Shown: piece by piece, positions 53,935 to 64,000 of the stretch | Layout of the letters: every line of letters starts with the position of its first letter | Position numbering within the stretch: the first letter of the stretch is position 1 | Assembly: GCA_029268045.1 (NCBI GenBank) | Contig: JAJUHF010000001.1 | Span: forward strand, 62,001 to 126,000 | Length of the DNA stretch: 64,000 nucleotides | Source of the DNA: Anseongella ginsenosidimutans | Lineage (GTDB): Bacteria > Bacteroidota > Bacteroidia > Sphingobacteriales > Sphingobacteriaceae | Direction: 5' to 3' | Translations under genes and position numbers: made by a program | Notes under the pieces: model-generated | What the model was told of the DNA's origin: nothing | Databases searched by the model: none | The model's input: the letters and a program-made list of their open reading frames with translations, nothing else

Positions 53935-56900
53935 ATGAAATCACGTTGCAGAACGAACGCATACCGGATCTTCGGTTTCCTACTGGCCCTTTTGGTAATT
54001 ACCGCTTGCGGACCTGGGAAACGGAAGGGAGATCCCAAAATACTCGTATTTTCAAAAACAGCCGGATTCCGGCATAGCAGCATCGAAACCGGAGCCAAGG
54101 CCATCGTAAAGATGGGCCAGGAAAAAGGATTCACGGTGGATACCACTGAAAATTCGGCGGTTTTCAATGACGACAGCCTGAAAAAGTATTCGGCTGTAGT
54201 CTTCCTGAACACGACGGGGGACGTACTAAATGCCGCACAGGAAGCCGCGTTTGAGCGATACATCCAGGCCGGCGGAGGATTTGTAGGGATTCATTCCGCC
54301 ACCGATACGGAATACGACTGGAAATGGTATGGCAGGCTGGTGGGCGCCTATTTCGCCCACCATCCTGAAATACAGGAAGCCCGCCTGGTCCGCCATTCCG
54401 ATCCCCGCTTTCCGGAATTGGACAGCCTGCCGGAGGAATGGCTGCATACGGACGAATGGTACAACTTCCGGGAAGTCCCGGACCATGTAAACACCTTGAT
54501 CACGCTGGACGAATCCAGCTACAAAGGGGGCCGTAACGGAGAAAACCATCCCATGACCTGGTATCACGAATACGACGGCGGGCGCGCGTTCTTTATGGGT
54601 CAGGGTCACCGGGAAGAGTCGTACGCGCTGCCCAGCTTTCAAGCCATTCTGTACGCCGGCATTTCCTATGCGATCGGCGAGAACCGGGAGCTGGATTATT
54701 CCAAAGTCCGTACCCTGCTTCCTCCCGACGAGGACCGGTTCAGCAAGGTCATTCTGGGCAGGGAATTGGATGAGCCCACCGAACTGACAATCCTGCCGGA
54801 CAACAACATCCTGATTGCCGAACGCAAAGGCGGCCTGAAATTCTACAATGCCCAGACCAAAACGCTCGAGGAAATAGCCCGGCTGGACGTATATCATCAC
54901 ACCGACGTCCCGAACGTTAATGTGGAAATGGGTTTCATGGGAATCCAGGCGGACCCGGACTACGGAAATAACCATTGGGTGTATGCCTATTATTCACCTG
55001 CCCAGGGGCCTTCGGTAGACCGGCTTTCCCGTTTCAAATTTCAGGATGGCAAATGGGACATGGCATCCGAACAGGTGATTCTGGACGTTCCGGTCACGCG
55101 TGATATCTGCTGCCATACCGGTGGATCCATTGCATTTGACGCGCAGGGAAACCTCTATCTTTCCACCGGCGACAACAGCACGCCTTTTGACCAGCCCGGG
55201 GTGAACGGCGGTAAAAAGCCGGCGATCAATCTGCATGGGTTCGCTCCCCTGGATGACCGGCCCGGACTGGAACAATACGACGGGCGCCGGGGTCCGGGAA
55301 ATACCAACGACCTGCGTGGAAAAATCCTGCGGATCAAGGTACATGAAGACGGCAGTTATACCATTCCGGAAGGAAATCTATTCGAGCCCGGCAACGAGAA
55401 GGCGCGGCCTGAAATATACGTCATGGGGAACCGCAACCCGTATCGCATTTCGGTGGATCCCAAAACCGGGTTTCTATACTGGGGTGAAGTGGGACCGGAC
55501 GCCAATGCCGACAGTTTGGATACCCGCGGGCCGCGGGGCTACGACGAGGTAAACCAGGCCCGGGCGGCCGGAAATTTCGGATGGCCCTACTTCATCGGCA
55601 ACAACATTCCTTATTGGCAATACGATTACAGCACGGGGGAATCGCAATTCCGGTTCGATCCCGAAAAACCGGTGAATAATTCCCGGAATAATACCGGATT
55701 AACGGAGTTGCCACCAGCCCAGCCGGCATTTATCTGGTACCCCTACGATAAATCGAAGGATTTTCCCATCCTGGGGTCCGGCGGCCGTACGGCGATGGCA
55801 GGCCCGGTGTACTATACCGAATTTTATCCCAAGGCCACCCGGCTGCCGGATTATTACAACGGCAAATTATTCATTTACGAATGGATCCGGAATTGGATCA
55901 TGGCGGTTACCATGGATGAGAACGGCGACCTCCTGCGCATCGAGCCCTTCATGGAAGGCACCAAATTCTTTAACATCAGCGATATGGAGGTGGGTCCCGA
56001 CGGCAGGCTTTATTTTGTCGAATACGGAACTGGCTGGTTCTCAAAGAATGAAAATTCAAGCCTGGGTGTAATTGATTACAATGGCGGCAACCGCCCGCCC
56101 ACCGCTGCGCTGGAAATTGATAAGACCAGTGGAAAAACACCGTTGACGCTGTCATTGAATGCCTCTTCCTCTTCGGATCCCGACGGAGACGCATTGAAAT
56201 ACACCTGGATTATCAATGAAAAGGAAATAACAACCACGAACGAGCCCGAATGGACCACCCGGCTGGACGACCCGGGCCAATACCAGGTTTCGGTACGGAT
56301 TTCCGACGGGAACGGGGGAACGGCCGAAAGCCAGCCCTACCTGGTTGTTGCCGGAAACAGCCGGCCGGAAGTAAACTTCCGCTTTGAAGGCAATAGTCAG
56401 TATTATTTTGAGGACAGACCGGTACGGTACACCGTAGACGTGTCGGACGAAGAAGATGGAAGCCTTACCGATCAGACGATTGACCCGGCTCTGGTATTGG
56501 TTCAGAAAGATTACCTGACCAGCCCGGACCGCGCAGCCACTACGCTGGGGCATCAGCAATTCACCGATCCCGCGCTGGAGGCCCGCGCGGTCATGTCCGG
56601 ACTGGATTGCGCCTCGTGCCACAAAACCAACGAGGTGTCGGTAGGCCCGTCCTTTATGCAGGTAGCGGAAAAATACAAGGGCGACAAGGATGTGGTGGAT
56701 TACCTGGCGAAAAAGATCATCGGTGGCAGCAGCGGCGTCTGGGGGGAAGTAGCCATGCCGGCGCATCCCGGGCTAGATCCGGGGGATGCCAAGACGATTG
56801 CCACCTGGATCAGCGGGCTGGCGGACGACCAATCGGCCAAAGGCTCCATGCCGGTTCAGGGCTCGTTCGTGCCTTCCAAAGAATTCAAATTGACGGATAA

Positions 56901-57372
56901 GGGGGTTCTGGCGCTGTTTGCTTCCTATACCGATCAGAGCGCTCCGGGCTCGCTGGCCCTTACGGGCGATGCGACCGTATACCTGCAACGGCCTTTCCTG
57001 CCGGCATCCGATGCCCACGCGCTGGAGGGTCTTACCAAAGGCGAATACGAAGGCACCGCTTTTGCTCTCCTGGAAGGGAACAGCGGCTCGCTGGAATTCA
57101 ACGAAATCGACCTTACCGGCGTAGGCGGAGTTAGAATCCACTATTCCGTGCTGGGGGAAAACCAGGAAGGCTGGACGATTGTACTGGAATCGGATGAGGG
57201 CGTGATCGCCGAAGGCAGTCTGGGGCGCCGGGAAGCACCCATGAAACCGCAGACAAGGACGCTCAGTCTGAACGCGCGGGGAATGGTTAAAAACCTTCGG
57301 ATACGGGTCCGAAACGACCAGGACGAAACCGTTCAGCTCGCCCTGGTCAAATTCGAATGGTTGCCCAGGTAG
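53935..57372 (+). CDS. ThuA-glucose/sorbosone dehydrogenase-PKD-cytochrome c multidomain lipoprotein
   Basis: The 1145-residue protein has a lipoprotein signal (LLALLVITACGPG). Domains in order are: ThuA-like (about 35-260, FVGIHSATDTEYDWKWY), a six-bladed glucose/sorbosone dehydrogenase propeller (about 280-715, GNRNPYRISVDPKTGFLYWGE), PKD (about 719-800), a cytochrome c with CASCH at 892-896 and likely axial Met941, and a C-terminal sugar-binding-like sandwich (1000-1145). It probably oxidises a sugar outside the cell and passes electrons to its own haem. The gene follows SusD after 62 bases. PQQ use is inferred from the family. Confidence 0.9.
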   Translation: MKSRCRTNAYRIFGFLLALLVITACGPGKRKGDPKILVFSKTAGFRHSSIETGAKAIVKMGQEKGFTVDTTENSAVFNDDSLKKYSAVVFLNTTGDVLNAAQEAAFERYIQAGGGFVGIHSATDTEYDWKWYGRLVGAYFAHHPEIQEARLVRHSDPRFPELDSLPEEWLHTDEWYNFREVPDHVNTLITLDESSYKGGRNGENHPMTWYHEYDGGRAFFMGQGHREESYALPSFQAILYAGISYAIGENRELDYSKVRTLLPPDEDRFSKVILGRELDEPTELTILPDNNILIAERKGGLKFYNAQTKTLEEIARLDVYHHTDVPNVNVEMGFMGIQADPDYGNNHWVYAYYSPAQGPSVDRLSRFKFQDGKWDMASEQVILDVPVTRDICCHTGGSIAFDAQGNLYLSTGDNSTPFDQPGVNGGKKPAINLHGFAPLDDRPGLEQYDGRRGPGNTNDLRGKILRIKVHEDGSYTIPEGNLFEPGNEKARPEIYVMGNRNPYRISVDPKTGFLYWGEVGPDANADSLDTRGPRGYDEVNQARAAGNFGWPYFIGNNIPYWQYDYSTGESQFRFDPEKPVNNSRNNTGLTELPPAQPAFIWYPYDKSKDFPILGSGGRTAMAGPVYYTEFYPKATRLPDYYNGKLFIYEWIRNWIMAVTMDENGDLLRIEPFMEGTKFFNISDMEVGPDGRLYFVEYGTGWFSKNENSSLGVIDYNGGNRPPTAALEIDKTSGKTPLTLSLNASSSSDPDGDALKYTWIINEKEITTTNEPEWTTRLDDPGQYQVSVRISDGNGGTAESQPYLVVAGNSRPEVNFRFEGNSQYYFEDRPVRYTVDVSDEEDGSLTDQTIDPALVLVQKDYLTSPDRAATTLGHQQFTDPALEARAVMSGLDCASCHKTNEVSVGPSFMQVAEKYKGDKDVVDYLAKKIIGGSSGVWGEVAMPAHPGLDPGDAKTIATWISGLADDQSAKGSMPVQGSFVPSKEFKLTDKGVLALFASYTDQSAPGSLALTGDATVYLQRPFLPASDAHALEGLTKGEYEGTAFALLEGNSGSLEFNEIDLTGVGGVRIHYSVLGENQEGWTIVLESDEGVIAEGSLGRREAPMKPQTRTLSLNARGMVKNLRIRVRNDQDETVQLALVKFEWLPR

Positions 57373-57388
57373 GGCTTTCCCGCTATTC

Positions 57389-59242
57389 CTATTCCTCCGC
57401 CGGCGGAATCTCAGTCAGCGGAGGAACGTTGTTTTCATAGCCGGCGTAGCCTTTGTTCTGATTGATCCGGCCCTGCGTATTGGTATTGATCGCGTCGGCC
57501 GGAATGGGCCACAACACGTGGTAGGGGCTCATCGTGTATTCGTCGCCATGGCGGGTTCTGACCCCCTGGTTATAGAACTCGGTTTTCTCCATGATGCGGT
57601 CGTACCAGAAATTATTCTCGGAAAAGCTTTCCATATTGTACGATTTACCGTTGTAGGCGGTTTTTCCCGTCATCGCGAAGATGTAGGCCATGCGAGTCAA
57701 TTCCGTTTTACGCGGTTCTTCCCAGTAAAGCTCCCGGGCCCGTTCATCCAGAATGGTTCCGATATTGACCTCCGCCGCGGTCACCGGGGCCGCTCCCGCG
57801 CGCGTTCTTACCGCATTGATGTCCGCGGCGGCTTGAGCCAGCTGATCCTTCCAGAAGTAGGCTTCGGCCCGTAGCAGATAGGTTTCCGCCAGACGGAATA
57901 CATACCAATCGGTATGTCCACCTGCCGGCTGATTTCGTTCCGGGTCCGGAATATACACCTTGTAGTGTGGCCAGGAATACCAGCAGCGGATGGTGTCGTT
58001 GGTAAGGACCGCTCCGCTGGCATTCCGAAATTGCAGGTTTTTCCCGTAATCGGGATCGGGATTTGCCGACCCGGGCGCAATGGCGGGATTATTATAAACC
58101 AGATCCTCCATGTCCATCCAGTTTCCCGGGGCGTGCCGCAGATCACCGGGATCAGCCCAGATCATGTGCGTCGCATACCAGGTGCCCCGGGAGCGGCCAA
58201 TTCCACGGCCGTACTGTTCCACCTGCGGAATAGGCAGCCCGGCCAAATCGCTGGTCCCCTTGTTACCCGTGGGGGTGTTGATCGCTCCGCCCCAGAAGGG
58301 AACCGCCTGGCGCATGATCTGAATCCCCCCGTCCATATTCCCCTCCAGGTCAAGCCGGTCGATTACCAGCATAAGCCCTTCCGTATTGGTGGCGAGCGAT
58401 TTGTTTTCCGGTCGGTGAAGGTCCCAGATCACGTCCTTTTCGGGATTACTGGCGTGTACCCCGAACCGTTCGGTCATCAATGCGTGCGTACCGCCATCGA
58501 TCACCCGGGTGGCCGACTCGATGGCGTCGTCGAACAAGCCAAGCGCCAGATTAACCTTGGTCAGCAGGTGACTTACGGCGCCTTTGGAAACCGCACCCCG
58601 ATCAACGACCGCGGGTACCCACTCTTCGGCGAACTCCAGATCCTCTTTCATTTTCTGAAGCACGACCTCGCGCGTAGTGGAATAGAAATCCAGTTTGGGT
58701 TTGGTGATTTCCTGCAATATCAAGGGAACATCCCCGAATTGCTGGGTTAAACGGTAGTACCGGTATGCCCGGTGAAAATAGGCGGCTCCCAGCACGGCGT
58801 TCCGCTGCTCCTCGGACTCCCATTCAGGCAGGTCGATATTTGAAATCGCTGTATTGGCGTACTTGATCCCTTTAAACCCTTCGTACCAGTACCAACCGAT
58901 TCGGTTATGATCCACGCTGTTCAGATCGGCATCGGGTGTGATCTGCAGATTCATATTCTGTGCTGGTCCGGATTTATCCGTGGTACCTTCCACGGCGATC
59001 TCGGAAAAGATATTCTCGGTAATGATCGGACTGCCGTCGCCGTACCATTCATACCGCATATTCCGCTCGCAGGCCACCAGCGTAGCCATCAATCCCTCGG
59101 GCGTATTGAATGTGTTTTCCGGCGTATAGAAAGACAGCTCTTTCGTTTCCAGCCACTTATCTCCGCATCCTGTAATACCAGCCAATGCAAGTGTAAGACA
59201 GGTACCTGCGACAAAGATTGGTTTTTTATGTATGGTTTTCAT
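57389..59242 (-). CDS. RagB/SusD family nutrient-binding lipoprotein (second pair)
   Basis: The 617-residue protein has a lipobox LAGITGC (Cys26) and SusD family features: [56 protein letters not shown], and a C-terminal [20 protein letters not shown]. It is longer than the first SusD. It pairs with the upstream SusC on the minus strand and ends 16 bases from the ThuA fusion gene, which converges on it. Confidence 0.93.
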   Translation of the reverse strand: MKTIHKKPIFVAGTCLTLALAGITGCGDKWLETKELSFYTPENTFNTPEGLMATLVACERNMRYEWYGDGSPIITENIFSEIAVEGTTDKSGPAQNMNLQITPDADLNSVDHNRIGWYWYEGFKGIKYANTAISNIDLPEWESEEQRNAVLGAAYFHRAYRYYRLTQQFGDVPLILQEITKPKLDFYSTTREVVLQKMKEDLEFAEEWVPAVVDRGAVSKGAVSHLLTKVNLALGLFDDAIESATRVIDGGTHALMTERFGVHASNPEKDVIWDLHRPENKSLATNTEGLMLVIDRLDLEGNMDGGIQIMRQAVPFWGGAINTPTGNKGTSDLAGLPIPQVEQYGRGIGRSRGTWYATHMIWADPGDLRHAPGNWMDMEDLVYNNPAIAPGSANPDPDYGKNLQFRNASGAVLTNDTIRCWYSWPHYKVYIPDPERNQPAGGHTDWYVFRLAETYLLRAEAYFWKDQLAQAAADINAVRTRAGAAPVTAAEVNIGTILDERARELYWEEPRKTELTRMAYIFAMTGKTAYNGKSYNMESFSENNFWYDRIMEKTEFYNQGVRTRHGDEYTMSPYHVLWPIPADAINTNTQGRINQNKGYAGYENNVPPLTEIPPAEE

Positions 59243-59267
59243 CTGTGTTCAATTTATGTGCGACGAT

Positions 59268-62200
59268 TTAAAGGGTCAGGTCGATTCCCAGCGTAAAGGT
59301 CCGGGGGGTTGGCCCGGGTCCTACGCCGGGATCCCATTCGGGGTCCCAAAAATCCCAGTGGGGCGACCAGACGGCGACGTTCCGGATCGTAAAGAAAAGC
59401 CGCAGGCTCTCCACACGGGCGCGTTCCAGTAATTGTTGCGGCACGTGGTATCCCAACGCGATATTATCCAGACGTATAAAAGAACGATCCCGGTACACAC
59501 TGAACCCGCTGGCCGATCCTTCACTCGAGTACAGCCGGGCCCACTCATTGGTGGGGTTCTCCGGGGTCCAATACGGAAACACATAGGAACTGGTCCGGTC
59601 CAGAAAACCATCCCGGTTCTTGGCTTGGTTAAAGGCCGTCTTATGACCCCAGTAAGAATAGATCATGAAGGATAGGTCCAGATTCTGGAAAAGCCGGAAT
59701 TCGTTCCGCACGGTCCATTTGAAGCGGGGTTCGGCAAAACCCTGGAATACCTTATCCTGCCGCGTAAACTGTCCGTCGCCGTTGCGGTCAATGACTTTGA
59801 AGTCGCCGGGAAACACCCCGTATTTGGCGGCCTCTTCGGCCTCATCCTGCTGCCAGACACCGTCCACCTGGTAATTCCATATCTCATCAATGGCATGGCC
59901 GATAAACCATTGGTTCTCCAGGTCGTCGAGCTCGTTGCCCTCCTCATCGGTATCGCCGTACAGATGCCGGATTTCATTCCGGTTCAGCTGAAAATTTACT
60001 GAAGTCCGCCAGGAGAAGTTATCCCGGCTCATGTTCAGGCTGCTGAGACTAAGCTCAATCCCCCGGTTTTTCACTTCCCCCAGATTGTCCCAGACGAAAT
60101 TGAATCCGAGGATATCCGGGAGCGAGCGTTGCACCAGTAGGTCGGTGGTGGACATCTCGTATAATTCCAGCGTGCCGTCAATTTTGTTGAACAGGGAAAA
60201 ATCCATTCCCACGTTGAAGGCCGTAGTCCGTTCCCATTGCAATAAGGGGTTTGCCATTTTGTCGACATACAATTGGTTTACCTGATACACCGTCCCGTCC
60301 GGGGTTACATGCAGATACGGCCCGGTGGTGAGGTTGGAAAGCGCCGCATAGCGTCCTCCAGGGCCCAGATCGCGGTTGCCGTTGCTGCCCCAGGAGACGC
60401 GCAGCTTCCCGTAATTCAGCCAGCTGCTGTTGTAGAAGGGCTCTTCGGAAAAAACCCAGCCGCCCGCGATGGAAAAGAAGGTGGCCCGCGGATTGGCCTT
60501 GCCAAAGGCGGAATAACCGTCCCGTCTTACCGAAGCGGTCAGCAGGTAACGGTCCTTGAGGGAGTAGATCAACCGGGCCATCAGCGCGTCGCCCGTACTG
60601 TACTGATCGTTGCTGGAAACCCCGGGAACGGTTCCCGATCCGATCGCGTGGTAACCGAGGTCGTCGTGCGGAATGAAGCCTTCGTTGGTCATCGTATTGT
60701 CCCAGCTCTGGTATTTTTCAGCATTGGCCAATAGGGTGACGTTCAAATTGTGAATGTCGTTGAATGTCCGGGTCCAATTGAGGATATTGTCCACCTGCCA
60801 GTAATATACTTTCCGCTGCTGCCTGGAGACGCGTCCTCCGTCGTTGGCCCAATCCTCGTGTTTGGAGGACTCGTGGTTATACCGCTCGTAGTATTCGAAG
60901 CGGGGCGTGAAATTCAACTGGTAGCTTATTCCGAAAGGCAGCGTCACATTGGCAAACAGCGTGGAATTGAGTGTGGTTTCTTTCTGCCGGCGGTCGGTCA
61001 GGGAAGGCGCGTAATAGGGATGATTGCCTCCGCTCCGCTCCTCGTTGGGCTGGAACTTGTAAAAACCCTCCTCGTCGAACTCCGATCCCCAGGGCGACAG
61101 CACGCGCGCCAGCCCCCAGTCAACCGGCACCTGGCTTTCATCCCGGTCGGCAAATTGGGTATGCATTCCCACCGAAAGAAAATCGTTCACTTTTCCTTCG
61201 ATGTTGAGCCTGCTGCGGACGGTCTGGAAATCATCGCCGACCACAATCCCCTTGTTATCGAGATAACCCAGCGACATGTAGTACTGCACCCCTTCGGTCC
61301 GGCCCGAAAGACTCACGGTGTGATCCTGGCGGAAAGCGTTCTGAAACATCATATCGTACCAGTTGACGCTCTTTCCGGCTTTGTAATTGGCAATTTCCTC
61401 AGGCTGCATGTTCAGCCGCTGCAGCCAGATGGTGACCGGATCCCCGCTGGATCCGTCGTAGGCCATCCATTCTTCCAGGCTGATGTCGTCCGGAAGATTT
61501 CTCGGATCGGAAAATTCATAGGGTTGGTAGCCGCCGGCATTGATATTCTTCATCACATCTTCCCGCCAGGCAATGAACTCATGGGGGCCGTACACCGGCT
61601 CATGCACCGACATGGTGGCAATGCCAACGTTGCTATTGAATTTCACAGTGGTCTTGCCCTCCTTCCCCTTTTTCGTAGTGATCAGGATGACGCCGCTGGC
61701 CGCCTTAGCGCCAAATACCGCGGCGGAACTGGCGTCTTTCAGGACGTCGATGGTTTCGATGTCGTTCGGATTTATATCGGCGAGTTGCCCCGGATAGATT
61801 ACACCGTCCAGGACAATCAGCGGACTTCCGCCGGCATTGAGCGTGGCACGTCCACGAACCTCAAGGCCCGCGCCTCCTTTCGCGGAGGTGGAATATCCGA
61901 CATTCAGTCCCGCAATGTTCCCCCGGAGAATATCGGCGACCGCGTTGGGGTTTTCGTTTTCCAGCTTTTCGGCGCTTATCTGGGAGACCGCTCCGGTAAG
62001 ATCTTTCTTTTTGGCGGTGCCGTAGCCGATCACAACTACTTGATCGAGCGAAGCCACGTCTTCCTGCATGGTCACATGAATGACCGATTGGCCTGCTACG
62101 GGAATTTCCTGCTGACCAAAGCCCAACAGGCTGAAGACCAGCACCGCGTCGCTGTCAACGCCCTCCAGGCTATAAGCGCCTTCCACATCCGTGCTGGTAC

Positions 62201-62396
62201 CCAGGGAAGTACCTTTGACCGTGACGCTGACACCGGGTAGTCCGCTGTTCTGGAAGGTGACTTTTCCGCTCACCTCCAGCTTGTCCTGTCCTTTTGCCGC
62301 GGTGCCGCAGCATAATAAAAGGAGCATCGATAGAAACCGGAACCAATCCGGTTTCCCATCCCCTAAGGAAGAGGGTAGGCAATTTTTGGTTTTCAT
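59268..62396 (-). CDS. SusC/RagA family TonB-dependent transporter without STN (second pair)
   Basis: From the ATG complement at 62394-62396 the product has 1042 residues; the longer frame to 62486 lacks support. It has a signal region (FLSMLLLLCCGTAAKGQ), a carboxypeptidase-like domain (EVSGKVTFQNSGLPGVSVTV), a plug (VVVIGYGTAKKKDLTGAVSQ, LIVLDGVIYPGQLADI) and the barrel. No STN domain is present and no sigma/anti-sigma gene is near, so it is not wired to FecR-type signalling. With the SusD gene downstream it forms a second transporter pair. Confidence 0.94.
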   Translation of the reverse strand: MKTKNCLPSSLGDGKPDWFRFLSMLLLLCCGTAAKGQDKLEVSGKVTFQNSGLPGVSVTVKGTSLGTSTDVEGAYSLEGVDSDAVLVFSLLGFGQQEIPVAGQSVIHVTMQEDVASLDQVVVIGYGTAKKKDLTGAVSQISAEKLENENPNAVADILRGNIAGLNVGYSTSAKGGAGLEVRGRATLNAGGSPLIVLDGVIYPGQLADINPNDIETIDVLKDASSAAVFGAKAASGVILITTKKGKEGKTTVKFNSNVGIATMSVHEPVYGPHEFIAWREDVMKNINAGGYQPYEFSDPRNLPDDISLEEWMAYDGSSGDPVTIWLQRLNMQPEEIANYKAGKSVNWYDMMFQNAFRQDHTVSLSGRTEGVQYYMSLGYLDNKGIVVGDDFQTVRSRLNIEGKVNDFLSVGMHTQFADRDESQVPVDWGLARVLSPWGSEFDEEGFYKFQPNEERSGGNHPYYAPSLTDRRQKETTLNSTLFANVTLPFGISYQLNFTPRFEYYERYNHESSKHEDWANDGGRVSRQQRKVYYWQVDNILNWTRTFNDIHNLNVTLLANAEKYQSWDNTMTNEGFIPHDDLGYHAIGSGTVPGVSSNDQYSTGDALMARLIYSLKDRYLLTASVRRDGYSAFGKANPRATFFSIAGGWVFSEEPFYNSSWLNYGKLRVSWGSNGNRDLGPGGRYAALSNLTTGPYLHVTPDGTVYQVNQLYVDKMANPLLQWERTTAFNVGMDFSLFNKIDGTLELYEMSTTDLLVQRSLPDILGFNFVWDNLGEVKNRGIELSLSSLNMSRDNFSWRTSVNFQLNRNEIRHLYGDTDEEGNELDDLENQWFIGHAIDEIWNYQVDGVWQQDEAEEAAKYGVFPGDFKVIDRNGDGQFTRQDKVFQGFAEPRFKWTVRNEFRLFQNLDLSFMIYSYWGHKTAFNQAKNRDGFLDRTSSYVFPYWTPENPTNEWARLYSSEGSASGFSVYRDRSFIRLDNIALGYHVPQQLLERARVESLRLFFTIRNVAVWSPHWDFWDPEWDPGVGPGPTPRTFTLGIDLTL

Positions 62397-62622
62397 ACAA
62401 ATAGCTTTAGTCAGGTTTAAGTATACCGTGAACTGTGTAACAAAAACGTCACAATTCGAAAAAAAGCGTAATTCAGTGCGATTCATTTAGGAACCGGGTA
62501 GCGGATCTGCGCGAAATCGGCCATTCCGGGGTGGTTCAATCGTTTTCCTAAAATTCACATTCCCCTTACATTATCGCAATAACAGGAAGTTTTTTATCTT
62601 AGTTAATCTTAAATTGACGCAG

Positions 62623-64000
62623 ATGGAAGAAACGGAAACTTTTCGGAAACACATTGAAAAGGGGTATTCCTTTCAGGGCGAAAGCATCCTCTTGGGCACT
62701 TCCGTTTTGAACGGACAGCCGCTGCAGGGCAACCCGGTGCGGGCGCCCTTGGCCACTTTTAACCGCCACGGCTTGGTAGCAGGCGCTACCGGTACGGGAA
62801 AAACCAAAACGCTACAGGGAATCTGCGAAAAACTTTCGGAGAAAGGGGTTCCGGTTCTAATTATGGATATCAAAGGGGATGTGAGTGGCCTTGCCCAACC
62901 CGGGCAGCCGCATCCCAAAGTGGATGAGCGGCATCAACTGATCGGGGTTCCCTGGAAGGCAGATTCGTTTCCGGTTGAATTACTGAGTATTTCCGATGAG
63001 CCGGGTGTGAAACTCCGGGCCACCATCTCCGAGTTCGGGCCGGTCCTGTTATCCAAAATACTGGAACTGAACAATACGCAGTCCGGTGTCATTTCGCTGG
63101 TCTTCAAATACTGCGATGACAAAAAGCTTCCCTTGCTGGATATCAAAGACCTTCGGAAAACCCTCCAATACTTAAGCGGCGAGGGGAAGAAAGAGCTTGA
63201 AAAAGAGTACGGACGCGTCAGTTCATCCTCCATTGGGGCAATTATGCGGAATTTAGTCGCTCTGGAAGAGCAGGGAGCGGACCGCTTTTTCGGAGAACGG
63301 TCTTTTGACGTGGCCGATCTGACCCGGGTGGACGAACGGGGCTACGGGTATATCAACATCCTGAGGCTAACCGATATCCAGGGGAAACCGCGTTTATTCT
63401 CCACGTTCATGCTGTGTCTGCTGGCCGAAATTTACCAGACATTTCCCGAACAAGGTGATTTGGAGCGACCCGAATTGGTGGTTTTTATTGACGAAGCCCA
63501 TTTGATTTTTGAAGAAGCTTCTGATGCGCTGCTTGATCAGATCGGGATCATTATCAAACTGATCCGGTCCAAGGGAATCGGGATCTTCTTTTGTACACAG
63601 AACCCCGATGATGTACCGGCTGCGGTACTGGGCCAACTGGGAATGAAAGTTCAGCATGCGCTCCGCGCCTTCACCGCGCGTGACCGGAAAGCGATCAAAG
63701 CCGCTTCGGAAAATTACCCGCTGTCCGATTTCTACAAAACCAACGAGTTATTGACCCAACTCGGCACCGGCGAAGCGCTGGTCACCGTGCTAAATGAAAA
63801 AGGGGTTCCCACGCCCCTGGTCCACACGCTGCTTACCGCGCCCGCCTCCCGGATGGATATCCTGAAAGAGGAGGAGATCCAAAACCTGGTGAGGAGTTCT
63901 GCCCTGGCGGAAAAATACAACGAGGTCATCGACCGGGAAAGCGCTTATGAAATGCTGGTTCAAAAGATGGACGCCCTGGAAGCGGAACAATCCAAGCAAG
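62623..64000 (+). CDS. HerA-like/DUF853 ATPase, C-terminal end outside window
   Basis: The first 459 codons are visible. They show Walker A GATGTGKT (54-61), a Walker B in VVFIDEAHLIFEE, and the family stretch IMDIKGDVSGLAQPG. The sensor region FCTQNPDDVP and LGTGEALVTVLNEKGVPTPL follow. Members are DUF853-type relatives of the HerA helicase and translocase, of uncertain role. The ATG at 62623 follows a 226-base gap from the divergent susC gene that shows no clear promoter elements. Confidence 0.88.
   Translation, partial: MEETETFRKHIEKGYSFQGESILLGTSVLNGQPLQGNPVRAPLATFNRHGLVAGATGTGKTKTLQGICEKLSEKGVPVLIMDIKGDVSGLAQPGQPHPKVDERHQLIGVPWKADSFPVELLSISDEPGVKLRATISEFGPVLLSKILELNNTQSGVISLVFKYCDDKKLPLLDIKDLRKTLQYLSGEGKKELEKEYGRVSSSSIGAIMRNLVALEEQGADRFFGERSFDVADLTRVDERGYGYINILRLTDIQGKPRLFSTFMLCLLAEIYQTFPEQGDLERPELVVFIDEAHLIFEEASDALLDQIGIIIKLIRSKGIGIFFCTQNPDDVPAAVLGQLGMKVQHALRAFTARDRKAIKAASENYPLSDFYKTNELLTQLGTGEALVTVLNEKGVPTPLVHTLLTAPASRMDILKEEEIQNLVRSSALAEKYNEVIDRESAYEMLVQKMDALEAEQSKQ

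Noticed and set aside
60750-62240. 496-residue ORF on the plus strand
   Set aside because: It is antisense to the second susC, has no start context or family similarity, and reflects codon bias of the real gene.
62410-62460. CRP-like site in the second susC leader
   Set aside because: TGTG and CACA half-sites are present, but their spacing is too wide for the CRP consensus.

Overview
The window is a stretch of a Bacteroidota chromosome. The main signs are two SusC/SusD outer-membrane uptake pairs, the type IX secretion regulator PorX, a fused LpxC-FabZ, DUF4270 and DUF4382 lipoproteins, FecI/FecR-type sigma/anti-sigma genes, and promoters of the TTTG/TAnnTTTG type. The EF-P variant (loop PGNLRAF) and the gene order HD protein-lpxD-lpxC/fabZ-lpxA-ABC ATPase-efp recall Chitinophagales/Sphingobacteriales. 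That placement rests on memory of these families, not on a search. No rRNA, tRNA, CRISPR array, phage or insertion sequence was seen. Coding density is high, and the only non-coding stretch over 300 bases is the one before nrdJ.

Region 1 (1-10.3 kb) is core metabolism. It holds nusA (cut by the window edge) and rimP, with a terminator-like hairpin in the rimP leader. Next is an acyl-CoA dehydrogenase/TlpA-like lipoprotein/M1 peptidase operon, then a divergent aminotransferase-tyrA pair for tyrosine synthesis, a membrane flippase-like protein, and panD and panC. Region 2 (10.3-26.5 kb) starts with a GT5-like protein that has only the N-terminal half of a glycogen synthase, followed by a DUF4270 lipoprotein and a translationally coupled LacI regulator. 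It continues with sodA, tadA, a B12-dependent ribonucleotide reductase behind a structured leader, a CsaA-like protein, a GNAT-nitrilase fusion, dps, a peptidyl-prolyl isomerase, exonuclease III, a 5-formyl-THF cyclo-ligase and other enzymes.

Region 3 (26.5-40.3 kb) is envelope biogenesis: efp, an ABC ATPase, lpxA, lpxC-fabZ, lpxD, an HD protein, then divergent porX, three 102-bp tandem repeats, tsaE, alanine dehydrogenase, an LpxH-like phosphatase, a PBP4-type carboxypeptidase and an aspartyl protease with a PDZ domain.

Region 4 (40.3-64 kb) is sensing and polymer use. A VWA protein sits divergent from an ECF sigma factor whose partner is a zinc-finger anti-sigma protein fused to a TonB C-terminal domain. 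Then comes a co-directional block: LTA4H-like M1 peptidase, CE15-type esterase, FecI sigma, FecR, SusC with an STN domain, SusD, and a 1145-residue ThuA-sugar dehydrogenase-PKD-cytochrome c protein. A second SusC/SusD pair without its own sigma/anti-sigma genes faces this block. A HerA-like ATPase runs off the right edge. No glycoside hydrolase is present, so the substrate is open; the CE15 esterase hints at glucuronoyl-ester plant polymer.
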